Origin: Candidatus Eisenbacteria bacterium
GTDB taxonomy: Bacteria > Eisenbacteria > RBG-16-71-46 > CAIMUX01 > JAHJDP01
Direction of reading: 5' to 3'
DNA length: 64,000 bases
Assembly (NCBI GenBank): GCA_018831195.1
Contig: JAHJDP010000018.1
Location: forward strand, 1-64,000
In this document: positions 16,017 through 25,641 of the stretch, in pieces
How positions within the stretch are numbered: the first letter of the stretch is position 1
Layout: every line of letters starts with the position of its first letter
The notes under the pieces: model-generated
What the model saw: only the letters and a program-made list of their open reading frames with translations
Told to the model about the DNA's origin: nothing
Database searches by the model: none
Made by a program: the position numbers and the translations under genes

Positions 16017-19000
16017 ATGAAGCAATCCGTCTATTCCGCATTAGTTTCACTAATCGCAGTAGTTGGCCTCGCAGTAATCCCAACAGCATCCAACGCTTTA
16101 AATGATCATCCGTTTTATGGCCAAGACATCATCGGAAACCGCGCCGAGCTCGTGAGCTTGTACCGAACCAGCGCCGATTCAGTATCGATGGGACTTGTCG
16201 ACTTCGATAATGATGCCCTCACTCCTTCCGGGTCGCCCCTCGAGTTTCCCAAAGACAACATGGGGGGATTGGCTCCGAGGGTGTACTGGAGCTTCGACAC
16301 CGATTTCAGCGCGAGAAATTACAGCCATGTCATTGAGGAGTGGGAAGGGGATCCACACGGGCCCCTTGCGCTCGGTGATGTCACCATCGATCCAACCGGG
16401 GGTCGGTTCGGCGGCGCGGCCTTCTTCGAGCGAGACAGCCTGGAGTATGTCACGATATCCTCAATCTACCCTCTCATCTCACCGGGGGAGGACTATTCCT
16501 ACTCGGCGTGGTATCGCGACGCCAACGGCGATGTCCCCGACGACACGCGGCAATTCATATTGGAGACGTTTGGCCCAGGCGGTGACTATGCTATAACAGC
16601 CTCCTTCGGACTTCGAGATGATGGAGCAGGAGGAGACTATGCCGAAGTTTGGACACAGCATGAAGGGGCGGGCAGTGGGTCCAGTGAATTCGAGTTTGAA
16701 GATGCCTGGCCATCAGGTTGGCACAACATCATTGTGACCTGTCAGGAGAGTGGGGGGCAAGCGCATCTGGAAGTCTACTATGATGGTAAAAATCTTGGCT
16801 CGTTCACAGACGCCTGGCCTCCTGCGATTACAGGCGGTCTCATTATCGGAGGCCACCGTGACGGGATCGGCCGCAACTGGGACGGCTGGATCGATGACGT
16901 GGCGTTCTGGGACCGGGTTCTCACCGAAGACGAGATCGCCACGCTGCAATCCCACTCTGTTCTTGGACCGTACCCCCAGTTTCAGCAGCTCGACCTGGCT
17001 TACGGTGACTTTGATGGAGACGACCGAGACGACGTTGTCGCAGTCTACAGCCGGCAATCAGGTCCAGCACACAATCAGTCACTCTGGATCGTAGTGCCCG
17101 CGATTCAGGACGGTGTGATCGACTTTGACGCTGATGCGACGACGTGGACGGAGGTAGGTTGCCAGACTATAGTACATGAGTTTTCGACTTCTCCCGGAAA
17201 CCTTCGAATCATCTCCGGGAACTTCGATGAAGACGAGGAGTCGGAGTTCGCTCTCAGTTACGTGTGGTGTTCAGAACCCCCCCTTTTTTACACGTGGACG
17301 ATGGAAATCGACTCGACAACTCGGATACCGAGCTTGACGCTTGTCATGGCTGCGGGGGGGGGCACAGCAAGGCTTGAAGAGTCCGCCCAAGCCGACATTG
17401 CTGCCGTCGATCTCGATCGAGATGGAAAGGACGAACTCATTCATGTCAGTAATTGGACTACCGACTATTACCTTTATCACCACCTTCAGATCGCCTCTCT
17501 CATCGATGGCACATGGACTACGGTTGAATCTTTATACGGTGGCTCGGACTGGCCTGAAGGGAGTTGGGAACGTGAGGTTTCCATTCAAGGCACAAACCGA
17601 TACGATCGCGATCGCCTGGTCTGTGACGCCGGAATGGTCCAGACCGAATCCGGGTCGCAGCCGTACATTGTAGTCGCCGCCGGGCGTCGTTGGTGGGATC
17701 TCAGTTTAGATCGGACCGGCGGCAATGACGCTATATGGTGGCTCTTCAAAGTCGATACGACTACCGAACCGCAGTGGACCATCACTTACCAGACCCAGCA
17801 CAATCTCGGAAACACCGATTGGGATGATGGCCTCCCTCACTGGAAATTCGGAACGCAATCACTGGGCATCGACACCGGTGACATAGATTTTGATGGCGAT
17901 GATGAAGTTGTCCTCGCAGCGACCGGGCTCCTCCGTGTCTACGACATTGTGAATAATGCCGGCACCCTCGAGTTTGATCAAGTTGCGACCTGGCCGCGGG
18001 TCGCTCCCCTGAACGATCCGTCGCATCGCGTAGTGCAGATCATTGATCTCGATGCCGATCCATCCCGAAGTGCGCCGGAAGACTGGCAGCCCGAGATTGT
18101 CTTTCAGGATTGGAGCAGCACTACAGCCCCCATGCATCTGCGGACGCATGTTCTCCGTCCCGTCCTTGAGGCGCAGCCTGCCGGTGAAGACACGGCTTAT
18201 GTTGTGGTCGGACTGGAGCAAGTTGACGAGCTGGAGCATACCGACGTAACGGAAGTGGGCGGAAGCATCGCCGTTTTAGGCGGCGACATCGACGGCGATG
18301 CCTTCCGTATCGGGCCTTATAAGCATCACGAGAATGTGGTCGCACTTGTTCCCACCGTTATTCTCAACGCGCCGCCCATCCTACTCGACGTCCTACCCGA
18401 AACTCCTCCGGCCGAGGCCGATACAGTTGATCTGAGCGATTGCTATTTATCCGGCGACGAGTGCGATTTTGTTGCGATTTATGAGGAATCTCAATCCTCC
18501 ACCTACTCGACAAGTACCGAGTTCAAGCCGGGCTGGGGTCCATCGGATGGCTGGTTTGCTAAGGAAAGCTGGCTCGAAAAACTCTGGGGCAAGGTCGATG
18601 ATACCTTCGTGGAAGATTATGGGGACGACTTTGCCAATAGTGAGTTCGAATCGCGCACCATACAACTCGGCACGGAGATTTCTGCAACAACGAATGGAGA
18701 TAAGATCCATGCGGCGTTGACGGTATGGGATGTGTACGAGTATCAGATGCTCGCATTTGGTGATTCGGTCGCACAGATCGCCGTCGTCGTGCCACAGGAT
18801 GCGCAGATCAGTGAATGGTCTACACCTGACAATTGGATGAACAATTACGGTAATGCCCAGGACGACTGGTACAGATTGGAGCATGAGGCGGGTAATTTGA
18901 TGTCCTATCCTTCCGATCTTGGGGTGGGCGAACTCGATCTGCTCAAGGGCCAATCGGGTCTGATCAGTGACAACCCAGGAGGAGGAACGCCTTACCATTT

Positions 19001-20099
19001 CTCGTTTGCTCAAGAGGATTACGCGCAGTCGACAGCGGACACCGTACAGAGCTCGGGTTTTATCCTCGGACACTTGGTGGATTTGGCAGGAGGGCTCATC
19101 GACTTAACCGGTGAATATAGATCCAAGACTGCGGGATCCTATACCACATCTCTTCTGACAAACTTGAGTATCGATGTTTGGTTCGGATTTAACGCCCGCT
19201 CAGGTTGGGATTACCGGGTGCGGCCCAGGGCCTTCTGGCGGAATGGCGTTCTCAATGTCGACTACGAGGTCGACTTTGAGGATTACAAGTGGGAGCAGCA
19301 GTACCGCCAGCTCCCCGATCCGGGATTCATCCTTCCGCACCGGTATGACGGGGTCTGGGATCCGTTCTACGACGGATATAACCTATACCATTCCCCGGAT
19401 GTCGTGGTAACCGCGCCCTCGATCTTGTCCAATCGGCCATTCGCGAAGGTGGGGGAGACGGTGACGATCTCGGCCGATGTGCGAAACTTCAGTTTGGCGA
19501 GTTGTCTCGATTCTGTGGTGGTTGAGTTCTATCTCTGGAAAGAAGATTGGGATGAGGCGGTTGTGCTCGGATCGGCCGAGACCGATACGATCACCGTACG
19601 GGGTCGCGCGCCGGCGGTGTCTATCGATTGGGAGGTGCCGACGTGGGTTGATACGGAAATGCGGCTCTATGCCCGCATTGACCCGACCAGCGCCGAGCTG
19701 CCCGGCGGGCTGATTGAGGAGATTCACGAGAATAACAACATAGGTTATACAATTCTAATTACCGATGGCGACGGATCGGGCCCGCCGACGAGTGGCGTTC
19801 AAACCGTCGAGTGGCTGCCCTCGGCCTTCGCCCTGCGGCAAAACCGGCCGAATCCGTTGCGTCAGTCCACGGTCTTTGAATTCCGCCAGCCGGTCAATGC
19901 TCGGACTTCACTCCGCGTGTACGATGTGGCGGGACGCATGGTGAAGACGCTGGCCGACGGACCCTATCCGGCGGGGATACATACATTACGCTGGGACGGT
20001 CGTGACACCGAAGGTAACCGGGCGGCTTCGGGCGTCTATTTCTACAAAATGGAGAGCGGTGACTTCCGCCAGACTCGCAAGTTGATCATTCTGCGGTAA
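16017..20099 (+). CDS. Large secreted protein: LamG-like, FG-GAP repeats, FlgD-like C-terminal domain
   Basis: The product has 1360 residues from the ATG at 16017 (AAGAAGGGG upstream); an in-frame TTG at 15975 is not needed. The signal peptide ends near SNA (about 26). A LamG-like jelly roll (about 75-310) is marked by VYWSFD and WHNIIVTCQE. FG-GAP/VCBS-type motifs DFDGDDRDD, DLDRDGKDE and DIDFDGDDE follow between 320 and 650. A long unassigned region precedes a CARDB-like segment near 1140-1250. The last 85 residues are a FlgD-like domain with RPNPLRQST, VYDVAGRMVKTL and WDGRDTEGN, ending KLIILR, as in T9SS-type cargo. Surface or extracellular location is inferred. A terminator follows at 20126. 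Confidence 0.9.
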   Translation: MKQSVYSALVSLIAVVGLAVIPTASNALNDHPFYGQDIIGNRAELVSLYRTSADSVSMGLVDFDNDALTPSGSPLEFPKDNMGGLAPRVYWSFDTDFSARNYSHVIEEWEGDPHGPLALGDVTIDPTGGRFGGAAFFERDSLEYVTISSIYPLISPGEDYSYSAWYRDANGDVPDDTRQFILETFGPGGDYAITASFGLRDDGAGGDYAEVWTQHEGAGSGSSEFEFEDAWPSGWHNIIVTCQESGGQAHLEVYYDGKNLGSFTDAWPPAITGGLIIGGHRDGIGRNWDGWIDDVAFWDRVLTEDEIATLQSHSVLGPYPQFQQLDLAYGDFDGDDRDDVVAVYSRQSGPAHNQSLWIVVPAIQDGVIDFDADATTWTEVGCQTIVHEFSTSPGNLRIISGNFDEDEESEFALSYVWCSEPPLFYTWTMEIDSTTRIPSLTLVMAAGGGTARLEESAQADIAAVDLDRDGKDELIHVSNWTTDYYLYHHLQIASLIDGTWTTVESLYGGSDWPEGSWEREVSIQGTNRYDRDRLVCDAGMVQTESGSQPYIVVAAGRRWWDLSLDRTGGNDAIWWLFKVDTTTEPQWTITYQTQHNLGNTDWDDGLPHWKFGTQSLGIDTGDIDFDGDDEVVLAATGLLRVYDIVNNAGTLEFDQVATWPRVAPLNDPSHRVVQIIDLDADPSRSAPEDWQPEIVFQDWSSTTAPMHLRTHVLRPVLEAQPAGEDTAYVVVGLEQVDELEHTDVTEVGGSIAVLGGDIDGDAFRIGPYKHHENVVALVPTVILNAPPILLDVLPETPPAEADTVDLSDCYLSGDECDFVAIYEESQSSTYSTSTEFKPGWGPSDGWFAKESWLEKLWGKVDDTFVEDYGDDFANSEFESRTIQLGTEISATTNGDKIHAALTVWDVYEYQMLAFGDSVAQIAVVVPQDAQISEWSTPDNWMNNYGNAQDDWYRLEHEAGNLMSYPSDLGVGELDLLKGQSGLISDNPGGGTPYHFSFAQEDYAQSTADTVQSSGFILGHLVDLAGGLIDLTGEYRSKTAGSYTTSLLTNLSIDVWFGFNARSGWDYRVRPRAFWRNGVLNVDYEVDFEDYKWEQQYRQLPDPGFILPHRYDGVWDPFYDGYNLYHSPDVVVTAPSILSNRPFAKVGETVTISADVRNFSLASCLDSVVVEFYLWKEDWDEAVVLGSAETDTITVRGRAPAVSIDWEVPTWVDTEMRLYARIDPTSAELPGGLIEEIHENNNIGYTILITDGDGSGPPTSGVQTVEWLPSAFALRQNRPNPLRQSTVFEFRQPVNARTSLRVYDVAGRMVKTLADGPYPAGIHTLRWDGRDTEGNRAASGVYFYKMESGDFRQTRKLIILR

Positions 20100-20125
20100 T
20101 CTGGAGCGAATGTTTTGCTAAGGGT

Positions 20126-20160
20126 GACCGCCTCCTGCATTGGGGGCGGTCGCTTTATTG
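20126..20160 (+). terminator. Rho-independent terminator
   Basis: A 10-bp stem (20126-20135 GACCGCCTCC with 20142-20151 GGGGGCGGTC, one G-T pair) has a 6-nt loop and is followed by GCTTTATTG. It lies 26 bases after the stop of the large FlgD-tailed gene. Confidence 0.85.
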
Positions 20161-20265
20161 TCATGCACTGAGAGCGAAGAATACAGAAAGGCAATGTGCA
20201 ATTTTCTTGTTTCCGGCAAGGCCGGCGTCAGGAAATCACTTTGCTTTAGGCTGACCTGAAGAGAT

Positions 20266-20440
20266 GGCCGTTAACTGGGATGTTTCAAAATTATCGTCTC
20301 CAAAAAACGGAGCGTGGTTCGCAAACGGTTTCACCCGGGAGCCGGGATGAGCTGCCTCGAAATGGGGTGAATCATTTGGTTGACGCTGATCCCGGTGGTG
20401 AGAGTTTCCGGGTCGCGCTATATCCGCAGGTGACTTAGAG
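20266..20440 (+). repeat. Structured intergenic repeat, copy 3
   Basis: This is the fullest copy. TTCACCC pairs with GGGTGAA around the GGGAGCC...CTCGAA core, and a second hairpin pairs CCCGG with CCGGG around TGGTGAGAGTTT. It ends CGCTATATCCGCAGGTGAC. It lies between a terminator and the next secreted-protein gene; the remainder of 20441-20711 contains no evident gene. Confidence 0.8.
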
Positions 20441-20711
20441 ATTTAGTGGAGCGGATTATTGAGGCTGATTCTCTTCACCCGCGTGATATTGACGCTAGCC
20501 CGGCGAGGCGGATATTATTTGGTAGTCTGGTAATTGAGGACCGGGCGGAAGCGGCATTTGGGGCCACCAACCTTCCAGCCCATTGGAGAAGCTCCCTGGC
20601 GTGGCCCAGCGACACCGCCGGGGAACGAAGTTCTGACTACGAGGAACACGGCGCCCGCCTCCTGTCCGGTGGCGGACGCACTGCGCTGTTCCTGCACCGC
20701 CGGAGGCAATC

Positions 20712-23111
20712 ATGCGCATCCTGAGTCTCACCGCTCTGGCTATCCTCATTCTGGGTCTCGCATCGCCCGCACTGGCTGGCTGGGAGACCGATCCTTACGA
20801 AAACAACTACATCTGCACCTACGATCTCGAACAGGGGTGGCTGGAGGGGATGCCGGATGGAAGCGGCGGCATCGTTGTCGTCTGGGTAGATTACCGCCTT
20901 GGACCAGATGACAGGCGGATCTATATCCAGCGTCTCGATGCAAACGGAGACCGGGCTTTCGCCGCGCAGGGTATCCGTGTCTGCACCTACGAGAGCGAAC
21001 AGCATTCGCCGCAGATCGTGAGCGACGGAGCAGGCGGGGTGATCGTCGTTTGGTGTGATGTGACGGCGGGAGAGACAAATCTCTACGCGCAGCGAATCGG
21101 CCCGTCGGGCGCCCTGCTTTGGGATCCGGCCGGAAAGGCCGTCTGCACGGTCGTCGGCTCGCAGCAGTCTCCCCATGCAGTCGCGGACGGATTAGGCGGG
21201 GTCGTCGTCGCTTGGGGCGACTATCGCTCGGTAACCGTGGATGTCTATGCCCAGCGCCTCAACTCCAGCGGGGTGCGGCAGTGGACATCGACCGGCGTGC
21301 TCGTCTGCGACGCGACCGGTGACGAGTACGTTGATGGCCTGGTTGACGATCAGACCGGGGGAGCCATCGTCGTATGGGTGGATCACCGCGATGGCCAGCA
21401 GGTCTACGCCCAGCGGGTCAATTCGGTGGGATCTCCGATCTGGACGGAAGATGGTGTGCACCTCTGCTCGACGACGGACGTCCAGTACGACGCTCTCGCG
21501 GCGTCGGACGCCTCCGGCGGAGTCTTCGCTTTTTGGTACGATGGGGAGTACGACAATATCACCGGAATGCACGTGACATCCGGCGGGACTCTTGATTGGC
21601 CGAGCCTCGGCATGGCCGCCTCGACGGGTAGCGAAACCCAATACCGTCCGGCAGTCGCTCCGGACGGCGAGGGAGGAGTCCTCGTCTCGTGGCAGCAGGG
21701 GGGTTGCAACGACATCTACGTTCAGAGATTGAGCCGCGAGGGCTGGCGCCTCTGGGGCTCAAACGGTGTTCAGGCTTCCCCCGCCTGCCAAGTATATTTA
21801 AGCGTTCGCCATTCCCTGGCGCCGGACGGCAGCGGCGGCGCGCTGCTGGCCTGGACCGATCGGCGCTTCGGCAACGACCACTTGTCCGTACACGGACAGC
21901 GCGTGGGAGCCGGTGGCGACCTGCGCTGGGATCCGGATGGTGTCATGATTTCCCGTCCGACTTGCTCCATCGAGAAACCGGAGGTGGTCTCCGATGCTCG
22001 AGGCGGGCTGATCTCTGCCTGGACAGATAGTAGGGTCTGGGAGATCACCGAGCTGGACATCTATGCGCAGCGCCTCGATGCCAATGGCTACTGGGGCGTC
22101 GCCGATCCCGTGATGGCCTCGATCGAGGACCGTCCCGACGACCAGGGAGGGAGCGTTATCGTTGGCTGGACCTCGGCCTACGTGGATGCCGATCCCTACT
22201 TCGCCGTGGAGAACTACACGCTTTGGTTTCGCGCCTCCTCCGGGGCTCGGGCCGCCTCTCCGCTCTCTCCGGAGCAGCTCGTGGAACTGCGGGAGGTCTG
22301 CGGGCTCGAACCAGCGCGTATCGAGGCTCTACTCCGTGACAGCTGGACCTATGTCGTGACCGTGCCCGCAATCCAGACGCACGATTACTCAACCCTGGCG
22401 CCGACCTTCGGCGACTCGACGGAGAACGGTATTGCATGGATGGACTACAAGGTGCTGGCGCATGGAACGCGTCCGGGAACGATCTGGGAGTCGGAGCCAA
22501 TGGCAGGTTACTCGGTCGATAACTGGGCTCCCGGAGCGCCGCTCTACCTAGTGGGAGAGATGGACGGGGAGGTGGTCTCATTGTGGTGGACCGCCAGCGG
22601 GCATCACGACGAGGATCTCGACTATTACATTATATACCGCGGGACCACGAGTGACTTTCCGCTTGATGAAGCGCATCAGGTCGGCAGCGCAGACGATGCG
22701 TCCTACACGGAGGAGCCGGGACCGGGAACCTGGCACTACCGTGTGACGGCGATCGACGTTCATAACAACGAGAGCGAGGGGAGTGGAGAGGTCATCCTCA
22801 GCCCCTCCTCGACGGTGGAGGAGTCTCTTCCGACGATGCTTTCCTTCTCGCGACCTCATCCCAATCCGGCTCGAGAGCAGACGGCGATGACTCTCGCACT
22901 GCCGAAGCCGCAAACGGTCAAGGTGATTGTGGTTGACGTCAGCGGCGCCCGCGTCGCGATTCTTGCTCAGGGGACGCAAGCGGCTGGAGTACATCGGTTC
23001 GTATGGGATGGGCGCGACGACGCGGGACGACCAGTGGCCTCGGGGATCTATCTCTTTCAGGTTGAAGCGGAAGATTGGAGGAAATCAAGCCAGGTCATCT
23101 GGATCCGATGA
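20712..23111 (+). CDS. Secreted beta-propeller-like repeat protein with FlgD-like C-terminus
   Basis: The product has 799 residues with a signal peptide (about 1-22, ending ALAG). Eight repeats of about 50 residues cover roughly 40-460; each has a DG-x-GG turn, a [VL]-x-W-x-D-x-R strand, then YAQR[LV] and W-x-x-x-G-V. A propeller is the simplest fold, though the eight-unit count is by eye. A fibronectin III-like region (about 620-700, YYIIYRGT and WHYRVTAIDVHNN) and a FlgD-like domain (about 715-799, HPNPAREQT, WDGRDDAGR, ending QVIWIR) follow. The GC-rich codon use matches the other secreted genes. It is convergent with the broken lipoprotein gene. Confidence 0.88.
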   Translation: MRILSLTALAILILGLASPALAGWETDPYENNYICTYDLEQGWLEGMPDGSGGIVVVWVDYRLGPDDRRIYIQRLDANGDRAFAAQGIRVCTYESEQHSPQIVSDGAGGVIVVWCDVTAGETNLYAQRIGPSGALLWDPAGKAVCTVVGSQQSPHAVADGLGGVVVAWGDYRSVTVDVYAQRLNSSGVRQWTSTGVLVCDATGDEYVDGLVDDQTGGAIVVWVDHRDGQQVYAQRVNSVGSPIWTEDGVHLCSTTDVQYDALAASDASGGVFAFWYDGEYDNITGMHVTSGGTLDWPSLGMAASTGSETQYRPAVAPDGEGGVLVSWQQGGCNDIYVQRLSREGWRLWGSNGVQASPACQVYLSVRHSLAPDGSGGALLAWTDRRFGNDHLSVHGQRVGAGGDLRWDPDGVMISRPTCSIEKPEVVSDARGGLISAWTDSRVWEITELDIYAQRLDANGYWGVADPVMASIEDRPDDQGGSVIVGWTSAYVDADPYFAVENYTLWFRASSGARAASPLSPEQLVELREVCGLEPARIEALLRDSWTYVVTVPAIQTHDYSTLAPTFGDSTENGIAWMDYKVLAHGTRPGTIWESEPMAGYSVDNWAPGAPLYLVGEMDGEVVSLWWTASGHHDEDLDYYIIYRGTTSDFPLDEAHQVGSADDASYTEEPGPGTWHYRVTAIDVHNNESEGSGEVILSPSSTVEESLPTMLSFSRPHPNPAREQTAMTLALPKPQTVKVIVVDVSGARVAILAQGTQAAGVHRFVWDGRDDAGRPVASGIYLFQVEAEDWRKSSQVIWIR

Positions 23112-23370
23112 GGACGGTCCACCCGGAAGCTTCATCGCACTCCGCCATCAACCAGGGGACCGTCATCGGAAACCACCGTCGCAGACGTGGCATACATTTC
23201 TTAAAAATCAAGCCAAGGACATCGTGCGACGGCTTTCGCATTACTTTAACTATTACCACATCTCCCGCGCGCATCTCGGATTGGAGAAGGATTGTCCTGT
23301 TCCAAGATCGGTGGTGCCTCCCGAGAACGGGAGATCGGTTTCAAAACGCAGTTCAGAAACCGGTGAGACA

Positions 23371-25277
23371 CTACGGCTCATCCTCAAAATCCAACAGGTC
23401 GACGGGAATGATCTCCACCGTGCCCGAGTCGAAACACGACAGCGCAACGTGAGGGACACTGCTGAGGCCGACGAAGACCGCGTATATCGGCGCCTGGCCC
23501 GTCTCGGGTACGGGATAGGTCTTCTTATCGATGTAATTGCCAGCCGAGCTGTAGTGCGACAGGGTGTACGTGTTGTTGATCGCGCTTGTGCTCACGACGA
23601 GATACGTATCGTCCGGCAGTTCTCTGACGTCGATGCCGCGCGGGCCGGCGCCGACAGTCGTATTCTGGATGTTGCTGATCGATGCTCCACCACTCCACAG
23701 GAAGGTCGTCAGCGTGCTCGAGCTGGAATTGCTGATCGCGTAGAAATCACCTACCCCACGTATCTGTCTAGGAAAGGATTGCGCGCTGCCGATCGCGGTG
23801 CCATCGACCAGGATGTCCTGGCGGGCGTGGTACCCATATCTGGCCGGTGCTGGTGATTATCAGCGCAGCTCTGGTCGTGTTGTGCGCGATGCAGCTCACT
23901 ATCTCGCCGGTCAGGCCGGGAAAGCTGTTGGTGAAGAACAGAGAGACGAGGGTGGGGGAGCCTTCGAAGCGTCCCGTCGCCGGATTAAAATCCAGGAACC
24001 CGGCCCGTGTTCGTTGGGCGGAGCTGAAGCCGGGGGAGTTATTGATGCTCCCGTAGTCACAGGCGTCTGCTATCGGGGTTGCGTGAGCCAGCATCATCCC
24101 GTATTCGCCCGCGGTCGAGTTCCAGTACGTGATATAGTTGTATTCCTCTTCCTCGTAAATGAACAGACATCGTTCTATCGCGCTGCCCTGGCCCGATATT
24201 GGAAGAACTCCGGCCGCATTGGCCCGCGTAATGGTACCCACCAGCTCCGCTGATACGATGTAGTGATCCTGGTTCTTCACGAGACGGTAATATTTCACTC
24301 CCTCATAGGCGGCAACGTAGAGCCACGGGTCCGTCGGCGCGCCCAGCGGCGCCGGGTCATTGAGGACTTCATAGGCGACACTGATTCCTTTGAGCGCCGC
24401 CATTCCCGTCGCGATGGAAATCGCCGGTGGCAGGGGCTCCGGATCACTGACCAGAAAATGAATGGGCTTTGCCCGCAGATGTATCTTGGATTGCCCGATG
24501 GTCGCTCCGTCGGGCAAGGGCAGATGCATCCCCGGTATGTCCATGAACTCGAGATCGGCTTCGAGACTCGTGGTGAATTTTACGTCTCCAGCCATCCCCG
24601 GATACAATTCGACAGTCCAACTGTACATGGTCCGGTTCTCATGTAGTTCCTCGACCTCTTCAGGATCCCAGGGGGTACCCGGCAGCAGGAGGGAGTAGAA
24701 ATTCCACTGTCCCGGCAATGAGCCCATCAGCGGGTTGTCGAGTGTCAGCCCTCCGCTTCCTCGTAATATGACAAAGAGGTCGAAGGGGCTCCCTCTGTCC
24801 TCGACCAGGGGAGGCGATGCGTCGTCACTGAGTTTGAATTCGGCTTCTAGTGTCAGCTTCGTATACCCGTTGTCTTTCGCGCTCGGGTCCGCGGGATTGC
24901 CGATAACGAGTTGAGACCATCCCATTGTCTCGGCAGTGATCGTGACGTTGTTTTCCGTGTCCGGGTCGAGGTCGTAGACAAGAACCTGGCTAGGGGCCGA
25001 GTTCACGTCGGTCGTCCTGACGATGCCAAGAAGCAGTGGATACTCCTGCGGATCATCCGCTTTGCCCGCCGTCTGAGGGACCGGCGGCGCAGAGAAACTG
25101 AAGCTGATCTCGGCGGGAGCCGTCAGCCCCAGATCCGGCGGGGCCTGCTGTGCCGCTGAGTTCTGCCGGCTCGTAAGGCTGTGGGGTCAACACGTCGTCG
25201 GTCTTCTCACAGCCGAGCATGAAGGCTGTCAGACAGGCGATGGAGATAGGAAGTGCGCTGGATTTCATCATGTACAT
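23371..25277 (-). pseudogene. Lipoprotein gene interrupted by two frameshifts
   Basis: Three overlapping frames join into one product of about 635 residues. The first (from 25277) gives a signal with lipobox FMLGC and reads to about 25160. The second (open from just below 25189 to 23768) holds the long middle, including SFSAPPVPQTAG and LVYDLDPDTENN. The third (from about 23865 to 23371) gives the C-terminus with GVGDFYAISNSSSS and ends DLLDFEDEP. Each junction needs one base removed (or two added). All segments look like real protein, so a sequencing error or recent decay are both possible. The middle and C-terminal parts look beta-rich, perhaps a propeller. No family is recognised. Confidence 0.75.
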
Positions 25278-25377
25278 CCCCCGGGTTAACAGTCCACACG
25301 AAAACTGTGGAGGGATAGTACTATCAATAATGCATCACAGTCAAAAGACTGTTACCGACGGCGGGTGGTTATGCTTA

Positions 25378-25488
25378 CTATACCGGGGAGCCGCAATGAG
25401 CTGCATCGAAATGGGTGGTTTATCTGGTTAGCAAAGACCCTGTTGGCTTAGGACATCTGGATTCGCTATATTTGTAAGTATCATAGAG
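25378..25488 (+). repeat. Structured intergenic repeat, copy 4
   Basis: This copy contains CCGGGGAGCCGCAATGAGCT, ATCGAAATGGG, TGGTTAGC and a tail ATTCGCTATATTTGTAAGT. The 5' CCAAAAAAC block is not evident. It lies in the 360-bp gap between the broken lipoprotein gene and the AsmA-like gene; nothing else is seen in the gap. Confidence 0.72.
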
Positions 25489-25641
25489 TTTCGCGGATAT
25501 GGGAAGTGATTGACGCACACGTTGTGGCACCGGGCCCCTTTGACAGCGGGGCACTCGTTTTGAAGGCTGAGATTGGTGATTTGACTATCGGACGCACCTA
25601 TTCATTGAACCGCGGTTTGCAGGAATGAAAGGGATTTCGCT

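Noticed and set aside
23253-24253. Plus-strand frames opposite the broken lipoprotein gene
   Set aside because: The minus-strand frames have clear protein character and join into one product; the plus frames are shadows.
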